A stretch of DNA of 64,000 nucleotides from Chara braunii (Eukaryota; Streptophyta; Charophyceae; Charales; Characeae). The notes beneath the pieces were generated by a model, which had not been told where the DNA came from, ran no database searches, and saw nothing but the letters and a program-made list of their open reading frames with translations. The DNA is taken from the NCBI GenBank assembly GCA_003427395.1, contig BFEA01000198.1, positions 1,044,667 to 1,108,666 on the forward strand, written 5' to 3'. Positions 53,809 through 64,000 of this stretch are shown here, one piece after another. Positions within the stretch are counted from its first letter, which is position 1; each line of letters opens with the position of its first letter. Both the position numbers and the translations under genes were made by a program.

Positions 53809-54267
53809 GTGGAAAGAATGAAGAGAGAGTTCAGGGAAGGAGGCTTGGTGCTTGGAGCGCCAAATTATGAAGCTACGGAGGAAAAGTCATTCGTTGTCGA
53901 GACGAACTCTGTGCCAACTGCCTTGGGAGGGGTCCTGATTCAGGCAGATGCAGATGGGAAGGAGAGGCCGCTAAGGTTTGAAAGTCGTACTCTCAATACG
54001 ACTGAGAGAAACTATTCGCAGTTTAAGAAGGAGACGCTGACGGTACTCCATTGCCTGAGGACCTTCCGGAACTATATCTTTGGCAGGAGACTCATTTTGA
54101 GGGTGGACCCTACTGCGCTTGCGCGTTCCCTAAATAGTTATACTCCATCTGACCCAACCATCACAAGGTGGTTGACTTACATTTGGATGTTTAACTTTGA
54201 GTTGGAGAGGATTCCAGGGGACAAGAACAGGGCGGATGAGGGCGGATGGGCTGAGCCATATCAATGA
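53809..54267 (+). pseudogene. RNase H domain (element 2), catalytic Asp changed
   Basis: The frame reads SFVVETNSVPTALGGVLIQ. In element 1 the same place is EADGG, so the first catalytic Asp is Asn here (a single G to A step). FESRTLNTTERNYSQFKKET and LRVDPTALARSL follow, then FELERIPGDKNRADE. A 10-bp duplication at 54231-54250 shifts the frame out of the integrase register. It is in frame with RT. Confidence 0.9.
54231..54250 (+). repeat. 10-bp tandem duplication causing a frameshift
   Basis: GGCGGATGAG is followed directly by GGCGGATGGG. The extra ten bases move the reading frame from the RNase H register to the integrase register. Removing one copy in thought reunites the two frames. Confidence 0.85.
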
Positions 54268-55990
54268 GGATGGGGCAAGCCAGGAGTCAATTGAGGATAC
54301 CCCACCAGTCGACGGGTTCTTGGACCAGGAGGAGGATGTCCGCCTCCACATAAATGAATGGTCGTTGAGGGTGCCTAGCTGCGTCACGCATCCCATATGG
54401 CTAGCGCCAAGGGGGTACGAGCGAAAGGAGGAGTTGGTCCTCAAGCCCTTCCAGAAAGAAGATCCGTGGGGGAGTAGGGATGTTGGCTGGATGATGAAGT
54501 TGGCATTGGCGGGTACACATAGTCTGGCAGAGGAAGTGAGGACGATAGAGGAAGGCCCAACCCAGGTAGAGGAGCGTGAGCAATTAATGGGAGGGATGTA
54601 CTTGCTCACTAATACGCTCCTGCAGGGGAACTTTATCCAGAGGGGCTCATTTGGTCCTGAGGAGAGGGAACTTCTTGTTCCTGAAAGTCAGGATGATGAG
54701 TTCGAAGAGGGAGAGATCAAGGAGGCGTTTCGCGCAGAAGAGTATAACGGGATCTATCGGGAATTGGGGTTACTCCGGTCATGCGAGATAAGGGAAAGGG
54801 ACGCAAGTGCCAAAGCCCAGAAGGTGAGGCATCTCTACGTAGTAAGAAATGGCCACCTGTTTATAAAGCGGCAGGTTGGAAACCCCAAGAGGATCGTATG
54901 CGGGAGGAATCGGCAGATCGATGTCATAGCAGCCTTACACGATGGTATAGCAGGGGGGCACAAAGGGGTTAGTGCCACGTGCACAAAAATAAGAGAGTTA
55001 TACCATTGGGGGGAAATGCTGACTATGGTCATCAAGTACTGCCAGTCCTGTGTACCTTGCCAGCAGAGGTCAGCACAAAGGCCTGGGAAGCCTTTGCACC
55101 CCAGGTTGGAAAGGGAAGTGGGTGCATTCGTGCACCTGGACCTGTTGTTCATGCCACTCGGGGAGGATGGAAGTAACTATATCTTCGACGCACGAGATAA
55201 CCTTACCGGGTTCGTGGACGGTCGGGCTATTCATACAAAAACTGACCTAGTTTTAGCAAGGTGCATCGAAGAATACTACCTGCGCTATCCGTTTGTCAGA
55301 GAGTTTGTGATGGACCGGGGGTCGGAGTTCACCTGTACCGAGGTGCGGACCTTACTTGCGGGGTATGGCGTGGTAGCGAATTATACTACTGCCGCGCACC
55401 CCCAGGCGAACGCACCTTTGGAAAGAGGGCATAGTACCATCACAAATCTCCTGGCCAAGTGGACTGAGGGGAGGCCTAACCAGTGGCGGAAATTCTTGAG
55501 AGCAGCTTTCTTCGTGGAAAATGTTACAGTGAAAAGGACAACTAAGTATGCGCCAGCCACACTATGGTACGGAAGGCATGCCATCTTTCCCATAGAAAGT
55601 TTCATGAAGACGTGGAGGCGCCAGGACCTGGAAGTGAACCTGCCTTTTGAAGAACTGCTCGATATTCGGGCGTGGCAGGTGGGAGCTGCTGAGGAAAGGT
55701 TGCGAGAAGTCGTTGGTCAGGTAGAGAGAAGCCACATGGAAGACAAGATGAGATGGGACCAGATGGCCCGGGTAAGAAAGGATCCGTTGAAAGTTGGGGA
55801 TGCGGTGCTACTATATGACTCCTCGCTGGAGAAACAATGGTCTAGGAAACTCGACAAGCGGTGGCTGGGACCCTATAGGATCGTACGGTGTGGCGAGTTT
55901 GGGGCCTACCAAATTGAAGAGCTGGATGGGGCGGGGTGGCAGAACTGGGTATCAGGGGGAAGGCTGAAGAAGTTCATGGCCAGGGAATAG
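54268..55990 (+). pseudogene. Integrase (element 2), the longest intact domain
   Basis: The frame is open from 54197 to 55990. After an acidic linker comes the HHCC zinc domain: His at 54938 and 54959, Cys in YCQSCVPCQQ at 55040-55060. The D,D(35)E core is complete: Asp in HLDL (55139-55141), Asp in MDRGSEF (55313-55315), Glu in PLERGH (55421-55423), with 35 residues between the last two. GDAVLLYDSSLEKQW and RWLGPYRIV, the GPY motif, follow. There is no chromodomain. All key residues are present, so this domain alone looks functional in sequence. Confidence 0.95.
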
Positions 55991-56139
55991 GTAAGGGGCC
56001 ATGAGACCTCGTTAGAAATAGAGTCTTGCCCAGGGTATTACCCATGTCAGGTGTTTGGGTAGGACGGGTGATTGGGATGAATAGGTGTGGAGAGTATGTG
56101 GGATTTTCCTAAGCCAATGGGCTCAGTTGCTGACCTATT

Positions 56140-56835
56140 GTGTGCCTGTCTGCTATCTCTCGCCTGTTGTGCAGATCTGACTTTTCGAAGGCAGTCATAC
56201 AGAGGGGCGAGAGGGACACACGACCACGGCAGAGGCCCCAGAGGGCAGCGGGAAGAGGCGAGCAGCATGAGCCGCCTAGGAGGGAGCCTACGCCTGAGTT
56301 CGACGATGATAATATAGAGCTCTTCCTGGACGTGTATCTGGATCATGCGGCACAGAGAGGGTGGCCAGTGGCGGAGAGGATCCACCACTTGAGGGGTATA
56401 GGGCAGTTTGAGGAGCCTGTCGCTCAGATATGTGAGGAGGCCCTGACTTGGCCGGATGTGGAGGCCGGGATGCAGAGGTTGAGAGCTTCCCCTAGAGGGC
56501 GCGATGGCATGCCCGTTCAATTGGAGGAGGGGAATGCGGAGGAGTTTATTCCCGCGTATGAGCATTATATGCTGAGTCAGGGGATCGCGCAGGAGGAGTG
56601 GGTGTCGGCCCTACTTATTTGGACTAGGGGGGCAGAGAGGCCGGTGGCTAGGCAGATTCGGGAAAGAGCTCGAGACTGGGAGGACTGCCAGGCCCAGCTC
56701 AGGAGGGCGTTCGGATAGCCAGAATGTGAGAGGCCCGAGCCTAGGGTCGAGAGGCGGAGGCGAAGCAAGAGGCCAAGGGAACCAGCGCCGAGAGAGGCGG
56801 GGCTGACTAGAGAGGGGAAGAGGGCCCCAGTATAG
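56140..56835 (+). pseudogene. Gag-like protein downstream of pol, N-terminal part
   Basis: Starting only 150 bp after integrase, the frame has a basic N-terminus, then NIELFLDVYLDHAAQRGWPV, AERIHHLRGIGQFEEPVAQI, EEFIPAYEHYMLSQGIAQEE and ARDWEDCQAQLRRAFG. The helical pattern resembles a Ty3/gypsy capsid (load-bearing residues similar to Retrotrans_gag), but the match is by pattern only. TAG codons at 56716 and 56833 interrupt it, and the frame then continues. With no LTR between integrase and this frame, it sits where env lies in retroviruses. Confidence 0.5.
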
Positions 56836-58953
56836 CGAGGGGATGAGCCCGCAGGGCCCGCACCGAAAGAGGAGTCGTTCCCTGCTTGTGGACTCCGGAC
56901 AGTTGAGTTTCGGCGGATTACGAGCGAGGAATTGAGGCCGCCTTCGCCATCGCCTCCAAGGCGGGAGATGAACATACCAGGAGAGACACCATTCCAGAGC
57001 TTAGCGACTCACCTTGATGTATCTCGACGGGAGGCCGCACGATTGGGGGAGGGCTCAGTTGAGCCGACGTGCTATGTGCCGTTGGAGGAGCCTTTGGACC
57101 CCGAGACGGAGACAGCCATGCGAGACCGAGAGGAGCCGCGGGATCCTGAGATGGCAGCTGAGCAGCCAGATCCGGTACGGCCTCTGGATGAGGAGGTGAT
57201 CATGGTCGGAGACGATACCCCTCCATGCTCCCCAGCTCCAGAGCCAGCACAACATTCATGGCCAGAGGGGATTCCTGAGCCAGGCAGCGAGGAGATTCCG
57301 GAGTTTCCCCCAGAAACCACTGCGGTGCCTGAGCAGGAGGCAGAGATGGAGAAGCAGGGGGCGGGTGGGGGAGTGGAGATGGAGGCGATTCAAGATTCAC
57401 CTTCAGTCATGCCCGCGACCGAGCGCCCACCTATCAGGGAGCCTGCACTGGAGGGGCTACCGCCGGCATTGCCGAGTACGAGCGAGAGGATGGGTGCCGA
57501 GGCGTCGACTCCGGAAGGCCAGGGGCCGCAAGTGAAGGGAGCCTTAAGAGAAACCCGCGAGGAGAAGTCCGCCAGAGTGCGAGTCCATTTGGACGAGATA
57601 CACACAAGGCAGGCTGAGATGGAGGCGGCAGGGATAGAGCCGACGCCGCCGGTCGATCCCAAAACGAGTGAGCAGCGGATCGACGAGTTGGGGGCCAGAG
57701 GGACGCAGCCCGCCAGGGGTCACGAGAGGCGGGGCAGGCGGACGTGGATGCGGGTGAGCTGAGGAAGATAGGGGACTTGGGGTTCGCTATGACTAGGATG
57801 GCGATTGAGCGTGTGGACAGAAAGATATGTGAGACGGCAGTTACATCCTTCTAGTGGTATAGCTTACTCAGCGGTGAGCTCAGGGTCAGAGACTTGGAGG
57901 TGGAGCACCTGACTACTCAGCTTGCCGAGGAGAGGGCGAGGAGCCAGGCTAGAGAAGTTGAGTAGGAGAGGCGATTTGGGGAGATGGCAGCCATTATGGA
58001 CAGGCTCTCGGCAGCTTGGGAGGCTAGCCAGACGGGACGAGTCGGTGCCGATGGCCAGGGCCGAGGGATGCGGGCTTCGCCAAGCCAGGGAGCAGCGGTG
58101 GAGGCCCCTCGGCGAGCTGGGCCAATGGGGGAGGTGCCTCTGGACACGGCCGAAGAGGAGGGTGGCGCCCACGAGTCACTCATGGCGATGTCCACGGAGA
58201 GAAGAGGTTCACGTTTGCATGAGTTGGCAGCAGTCATGGGGATAGGTACTCCACAGGAGGGGCCTCAGAGGCCTGATGCCCCAGGCTACGCCCCAGAGCT
58301 GGGAGAATTGAGGGCGGGGTTGGCCTCCTGGGCCACAGGGACGGACTCAGGAGGACCTGACTCAGGGCAGTAGCAGCAACAGGAGGTCTTGAGTGAGCCA
58401 GCCGCCGTGACGGGCTCTCAGCAGTCAGGATCATGTGGGGATGAGATGGTGGTTGTGATAAAGAGGCCTTATGAGGAGAGACCCCGAGAGTTGGACACGC
58501 CAGACTGCAGGCCAGTGAGCACAGTCGTACGAGAGGGTGAGGGTGTTGAGGCTATGGAGCCCTGAACCTCAGGGCCATATGGGATCGCCCTCGTGTCATG
58601 AGGTGACCACCGAGACCATGGGGACACCTTCAACATCGAGTTCCCGAGGGAGAAAGAAGAAGACTGTCAGGTGGCATGACACATCCTCCTTTTGGTGCAA
58701 GAAGGAAGGGCATAGAGTCGTGGACTGCCCAGAGCTCCTCGAGGATAAGGCCGAGGGGCGGGTTGCAGAGGTCGACGGCAAGTTCTATGACAGGCAGGGC
58801 AGGATCGTGGAGCGAGCTCCAGATGGGGGCAGGGCTCAGTTATATAGACAGAACCAGAAGGAATTGTGTGAGTCGGGGCTGGTCTGTCTATGTGTCAGTA
58901 GGACCAGGGTATTTGGCACACAAGGGGGCGGGATGGAGGTGTACGTATGTTGA
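56836..58953 (+). pseudogene. Gag-like protein downstream of pol, acidic middle and zinc-knuckle C-terminus
   Basis: The same frame (56932-57762) encodes a Pro/Glu-rich acidic region. After a frame change near 57755, a coiled-coil-like stretch follows (VRDLEVEHLTTQLAEERARS) with TAG at 57852, 57963 and 58371 and TGA at 58563. A final frame (58537-58953) carries SSFWCKKEGHRVVDCPELL, a knuckle whose first Cys is Ser. It then has DGKFYDRQGRIV. Capsid-like, then acidic, then knuckle is a Gag layout. Function otherwise unknown. Confidence 0.5.
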
Positions 58954-60936
58954 GTTGACTGAGGGGCCCCTAGGTGTGTGCATACTTTAGGGGTAGTAGG
59001 ATGAGTCCCTGCCGGATTGTACATACTTAGTTGACTGTGTTTTTCTTGGGTTCTTTTATAAGCCACAGCCTAGGAAATGGGGTACGGTCGTGGGACACTT
59101 GAGGCTAGTTAGGTACATTTGGGTTGTGATGCAGAGACTATTTGCGTTTGAGAGAGACGCAGGTGTGAGTTCCCCAATAGAGTGAGACAGGGGTTAAACA
59201 CCCGTTAGATTTTTGGTAGATGTTGTGTCCCGAGCGGGTTCTGCGAGTGTACAGTGGGGTCGGGAACCATCCTCAGACGGAGTTGAGTGTTTGTGTTTGA
59301 GTCTTGAGGGAGGAATTGTACTCCCTGAGTGTATCATGAGTTGAGATTCTATGGGACTTGTATTGTGACAACCACTATCACTCTCACATGAGTGGCTTTA
59401 TCTTGATGTATGATTGGCTTTGTGTGAGGGATGTACAGGATACATCTCATGGGCATGATTGTGTAAACTATACAGCTGTCTACCCTCCGGTATACTCGGG
59501 CGGTCTGCTTGCAAGCGGACGAGAGGGCAGAGTATAAGGAGGGGGAGTGCAGCCTGTTTGTGAAAAATTGTGAGAATCCTACGGGATTGATGGATTCAGA
59601 AATTTGCATGCTCGGTCCTACTAAACACCGTTGTCTGAGTCGTACAAAGACCCAAAAGATGGTCCCTCAGTTTGAGTTGTTTGGTAGTTAAGAACCCCTT
59701 CATGGTTCTGGAAGGCGGGAATTGTGTTATTGTTGGGGCCCCTTCATGGTTTTGGAAGAGGTCGTGCGAAAGTTCATCCCAAACAAAGAGGGGAGGGATG
59801 AACGTGAGATTTTTTGTGAAAGGCTCACTTTGCTAAGTAAGGGTGGGTAAAACTGATTGGTATGGGAAGCATTGTTTGTGTTGATAAAGCCTGACGAGAG
59901 GGAACCATGCTTGCTTGAAATGTTTGAAAAGGGCGAGAGATGCCTCAGGATGGGCGACTGCTGGCTCTGATCAAGTCAGGAGCCGCGGCCTTGTGGATTC
60001 GGCGGGGAGACCGTTTGTGATTGAGCGAAGGATGTCGTGCCTATTATAAGAGGGTCGGTAAATGCCTTCAGACCCCTGCGTAGTCCCGCAGCGATCTGTG
60101 AATTGTTTGTGAGGCCCCGTCGGGCCACCTGTGCTAATTCTCAGACATATTTAAAAGAATACCAAGCTAACGGTAAAGTTTAGTGCCACCTGGGCGCAAC
60201 CCCTAGTGGATGGCTGCAAGCCGGCACAACCTGGCTGCGGGCCCGCGAGGTAAGAGTTTAAGGGGAGTTGCCCGCCCCAAAGAAATTACTCCGCGGAATA
60301 GGAGTCGAGTCTTTTGGAAAGTCCTGATTGACTGATTATCAGGAAAAATGTCTATCGTTGTATAACCAATGGGAGAATACCGCCGCTAAGGTAACAACAC
60401 GGTAGGCCGTAGACCTGGCCCGATCAGCCAGGCTACGGTGGGCCCAGATGGGGACCTGGCATTTTTGTACTAGACTGCAAAAAAGGCCGAGAGAGGCTAC
60501 AAGCTTATACAAATGTATTTTGTTTGATTGTGAGGAAATTGTTGGAAGAAGGCAAAGAATGCCTTCATAGGTCCCATTCGAAGCCCGCGTCCCTAGTTAT
60601 GGCTTTGCTTACGAGAAAGAGGCTAACTGGGACACCCAACGAGAGGCCGACGGTTGTCTAGGACGAAAGGGGAAGAGGATGGTCTGAGGGCCTTTGGAAC
60701 TTATGCTGTAGTATTGATGCGTAATACACCGGCGTCCTGGCGTCAGGACAATGGGGACCCAGGTTGAAACCCTGGCAGCATATAGTTGTGTTGGCACGGG
60801 TTGAAGGAGGCCTCAACCCTGAGTTTGTTGGCTAATCGGATTGGTTCTAATCTCGTCAGCACTTGGAATGTGAAGGAATCTAAAGCTTTTGATTTGGCAA
60901 CACGACGGGGACGTCGCTTAATATGGTCCGGTAAGC
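58954..60936. other. non-coding 3' flank of element 2 with many hairpins
   Basis: No gene recognised. Hairpins: AATCC-TACG-GGATT at 59575-59588 (a UNCG-type tetraloop as RNA); CCTTC/GAAGG around ATGGTTCTG near 59695 and a close second copy near 59742; GTTCATCCC/GGGATGAAC near 59776-59807; GGCTCTGA/TCAGGAGCC near 59969-59990; GGCCC/GGGCC near 60113-60126. GTTTGTGA words recur. It may be the 3' untranslated region or LTR of element 2. Confidence 0.5.
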
Positions 60937-62743
60937 TGTTGGCGCGAATACCCTTACAAGGGTATCCGCCCTGGTTTTTCCAAGTGACAGAAAGGCTTGG
61001 TTAACCTGGATCTTGAGTGCCCGTGCGGAAAAATGCGAGGGTCGCCCGCACGTGGGCAAAGGTCTGCCTTGTCCCGGTAGGGAGTACGTGGGCGCACAAT
61101 TTTAAGGCGCGCGTGGGATTTTTCTGATTGATGGGTGGCCGGTGTAGCCGGCCGACCCGGACCGTGTTACGGCCTTCGATAGGGAATGAGAATTTGTTTT
61201 TGACCGGTGCGCGCGCCCAACTGGAAGGCTGGACGGCCACGCGCGGGGCGGTGGCCCGGTGTGGGCACCTAGGGGCCGTGGGTACAAATGTCGGCTGAAA
61301 AGAGTGGTCAAGGCGATATCTTCGCCCGGAGCGCCATGCGGTACCATTTTGTATGGGAAGCCGCGCCTGCAGGTCGCAGGCTTGGGCATAGCCCTATAGG
61401 TTACGGTATCGGATTACCGCTACGGAGGTTTAGGGATCGAGGCCATCGGAGTAGCGGAGCAACGGCGGGGCGCGGCAAGAGGCTTGAGGGGGCGATGGGT
61501 CTGTGGGACTATCCCCCTCGCCTTTTGCAATTACAGGGGCCGCGGCACCCGAGTGCCGTATGCGTTGCGGGGTTCTATACATCCGATTATGAATGATTTT
61601 ATTTAATTTGGATTTTTGTTATTATTATTATTTTTCTTTCACGCCCGTATGGGGCACGAAACAGCGGTAAGTACACCCACGAATGGCTAAGGTGTAGACC
61701 GGTGCTTGGACTCGGATGAAGAAACCTGGTGGGTAAGGCCAAGTATCCCAGATTGCTGGGGGCCGGTTGCCTCCGCGGGCCAGGGTACGTGTCAAAAAGG
61801 GGGGGGAGCAGGGGGGAGCAGGGGCGAACCGGGGCGAACCGGGGCGAGACTAGGCACTAGGTTCGTGCGCAGAAGGGGAGAAGCGCAATAGCAGGGGTAG
61901 GCAGCAGCAGAGTGCCAGCAAGGGCTGAAAAACAAAGGCACAGTGAGCAGCAGGGAGCCGACGGAGAGGCACCCGGATGGTTCCGGCGTCGAGTACATGC
62001 GCAGGGCAGCTAGGAGGGGAACTTGATTAACCCTTGGGGGCGTGGTGGGGCGTCGGCACGTGCAAGACCCACGGGAGAAATGTAAATTGGAGGCAGTACC
62101 GGGCAGATCCGCAGCGTCAGCCGCGGAGGGGTGACATGGATCGGGCCGACCCGGTCGCCTAAAGCGCTAGTCTCCGACTGTGTCCTTCGGGGCATTCGTT
62201 AAAAATTGGAACGATATGGAAAGATTTTGAACGGCCCTGTGCAAGGATGATACATATTAATCGGGGAAAGGGGGAGCGGGCCCGAATGCTTGTTGCCTCC
62301 GTAGCTGAAGTACATGCTGGGAGTATCTGCCGGAATCCAGCCCCGAAAGAGCGCTAGATTCGTGCCCGACGTTGTAGGGCGGGGCGGCACTACGACTGCT
62401 CAGGTTGCGGAGAGGCGTGGGGCGTTGAGGTGGCCAAGGTCCCTCGGGGCATCTGTCACAACCAGAACCGTACGGGGGGAACCAGTTGGCCCGCACGTGG
62501 CGCGGGCATGTATAAAGCCAGGGTGGCGTTCCCCTTGTTGGTTTTTGGCTGTCGGAGCTCTCCGACTTGACCCGTGCGTTGTTTGAGTGTGGTAGGCCGG
62601 CCGGTTGTGGGGAGTTAGTTTTGGTTGACGACTACATGGAGGAGGAGGGGATAGCGGACGGGGAAGACGGCCGCAAGGCGAATGAACCTGGTGCCCGTTC
62701 ACAGCCGAATGCGTTCGAAGGAGGAGAGTAGCGCGAGTGGGGA
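60937..62743. repeat. 1.8-kb direct repeat, copy B
   Basis: It matches 42310-44111 from TGTTGGCGCGAATACCC to GTGGGGA, including the near-terminal ATACCCTT/AAGGGTAT palindrome at 60948-60965. Differences are scattered substitutions and small indels, for instance an extra GGGGGGAGCA unit near 61.8 kb. With copy A it brackets 16.8 kb that includes element 2. It ends 85 bp before the right inverted arm. Confidence 0.85.
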
Positions 62744-62827
62744 GTGGCTAGAGGGCGTGACTATCGGTGAGTTTGGGCGGAGAAGGAGGTGAGGTGGGGG
62801 TTTATGGCCAAGGCGACCTCGAATCCA

Positions 62828-64000
62828 CGGTTAGTTCTGGCAGAGGGATAGCAGAATGAGAAGTTACAGAAGAAAAGGTTTGCGTAAGGAAATGGCAGGA
62901 GGAACTATGGCAGGGAGAAGGAAAGTGAACTTCCCACCCGATTGTAACAAGATCGAGCGAGTGGAGGAGCTCAACGGAGATTTGACTGATAAACGACTCC
63001 GACCTTGAAGTTAGCATTAGTGAGAAGACAGTGGGAGTAGAGTTAGTAAAGGAAAGAGGTATGGACGAACCTAGAAGCGGTTTCGCTCTAGGTGCGTTCG
63101 AAAACGAAAGGAAGAGGGGGAGAATTCACCTTGGATTGCACGACCTCCCGAGAGCTTCGCATGAACCTAGTCACACCAGACGGGCGGGTGCATTGCCGCA
63201 ATGAGCTAGGAGAGGGGGGTAGGCACAGGGGCAAGCAGCGAGGGTAGGTGCTTACCCGTAGGGACGTAGTCCGCGATTGTAGGAGGCACGAAGTCGAGGC
63301 ATCGCAGGGAGTGGTAAGGATCTGACCAGGACGGGTAGCCAGCTGCATTCGGAGGGGGGTAAAGGAGGACTTACCTGCCCGTGCGTGGCCGATCGGTTGT
63401 ATGATTTGGAGTAAGGTAGCGAGCCGCGAGGGGGGGGGGTTAAATGCTAAAGGCCGAGAGACAAGTTATAGTAGAACTGCGCTGTGGCTGTACCAGTGGA
63501 CTGGGGGCGAGGGCTGCGGATTGCTACAGGCTGTGGCCACTGCCGTGTGCTACTATGTATTATGGGTCGCGGGGTACCATGGCAGCGACTACAGATCTAT
63601 AGCGCTGGGAACGGTGGGTGCGTGGTTACTCCTGGTGGTTGTAGGGTGCTACTACATACCGCAACAACTGTTGTTAACGGTGTGAACTGTTACTACGAGC
63701 GGTCGGCTACAGATTCCAAGGACTGCGCAGCGGCTGCTTGCTGTTACGGTGAACCGTATTCGAATTGTTCCTGCCGACTGTGGGCTGCTGCTGCCTGTGG
63801 GCTATGACCGAGGGGTGGAGGCCACCTGTTGGCACCTGTTCATCGATTGCCTGACTAGTGCAGCCTGTGGCGCTATGGCGAACAGGCTCAGGGAAGGGGC
63901 GAGGCTCTGAAAGCAGGGTGGGTCCGTTGCTGCAGACTTGAAGAGTTGTCAGGGGATTTAGACTTGGCAGTTTGACTGAAGGATTGACCAAGCTGTCACA
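62828..64000 (-). repeat. Inverted repeat arm, right (continues past window end)
   Basis: Reverse complement of 49140-50291. Matching starts at CGGTTAGTTCTGGCAGAGG and is still continuous at base 64000, so the arm is cut by the window edge. The next expected sequence, if the arm continues, is the hairpin array of 47.7-49.1 kb in inverse orientation. Confidence 0.88.

Larger units (their letters stand above)
50292..58953 (+). mobile_element. Ty3/gypsy retrotransposon, element 2 (5'-truncated, degenerate)
   Basis: Plus strand order: RGG-rich Gag tail with CCHC, protease, RT, RNase H, integrase (to 55990), then a second gag-like region (56140-58953). Reading frames change near 50.59, 52.03, 52.6, 54.24 and 57.75 kb. 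At least eleven nonsense codons are visible, eight of them TAG. Gag lacks its capsid part because the left inverted arm is joined at 50291. Related to element 1 across all pol domains. Confidence 0.92.

Overview
This window looks like repeat-dominated nuclear DNA from a streptophyte, that is a plant or charophyte alga. The evidence is two decayed Ty3/gypsy retrotransposons, one plant-type L1 LINE whose ORF1 carries a CCHC knuckle, tRNA-headed SINEs, a fold-back element, many minisatellites and two assembly gaps. No bacterial operon structure, rRNA gene or convincing intact host gene was found. The style of the gypsy proteins resembles elements I associate with Chara-like charophytes. That is recollection, not a search result.

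Layout. 0.6-2.9 kb: 72-bp tandem repeat, a 300-N gap, then a hairpin-rich non-coding stretch that is probably the LTR/3' region of element 1. 2.9-10.6 kb (minus): Ty3/gypsy element 1, read gag, protease, RT, RNase H, integrase from high to low coordinate, with extra unidentified ORFs upstream of gag, two of them homologous to each other. 10.6-17 kb: non-coding, short repeats. 17.1-17.9 kb: two hypothetical ORFs. 18.6-19.3 kb: fold-back element with 80-bp arms around a 36-bp minisatellite. 22.0-30.4 kb (plus): degenerate L1-type LINE. 30.8-38.7 kb: SINE copies, inverted and tandem repeats. 40.6-42.0 kb: minisatellites. 42.3-44.1 and 60.9-62.7 kb: a 1.8-kb direct repeat pair. 46.8-48.6 kb: a 123-bp satellite followed by an array of about 12 hairpins with a near-constant loop and different, compensating stems. 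49.1-50.3 and 62.8-64.0 kb: inverted arms of about 1.15 kb. 50.3-59.0 kb (plus): Ty3/gypsy element 2, lacking its gag 5' part, with a second gag-like reading frame downstream of integrase where env would lie.

All coding content recognised belongs to transposable elements, and all copies are broken. Most nonsense codons in element 2 are TAG or TGA, the products expected when methylated CAG or CGA codons lose an amino group, which fits old silenced elements.

The most unusual signal is structural. Several unrelated non-coding repeat families (1.5-2.4, 38.5-38.7, 40.6-40.9, 41.7-42.0, 46.8-47.4 and 47.7-48.6 kb) share one design: a conserved loop enclosed by arms that differ from copy to copy but stay complementary. 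This suggests selection or a copying mechanism acting on RNA or single-stranded DNA structure. All pairings were read by eye; no folding, alignment or database program was run.
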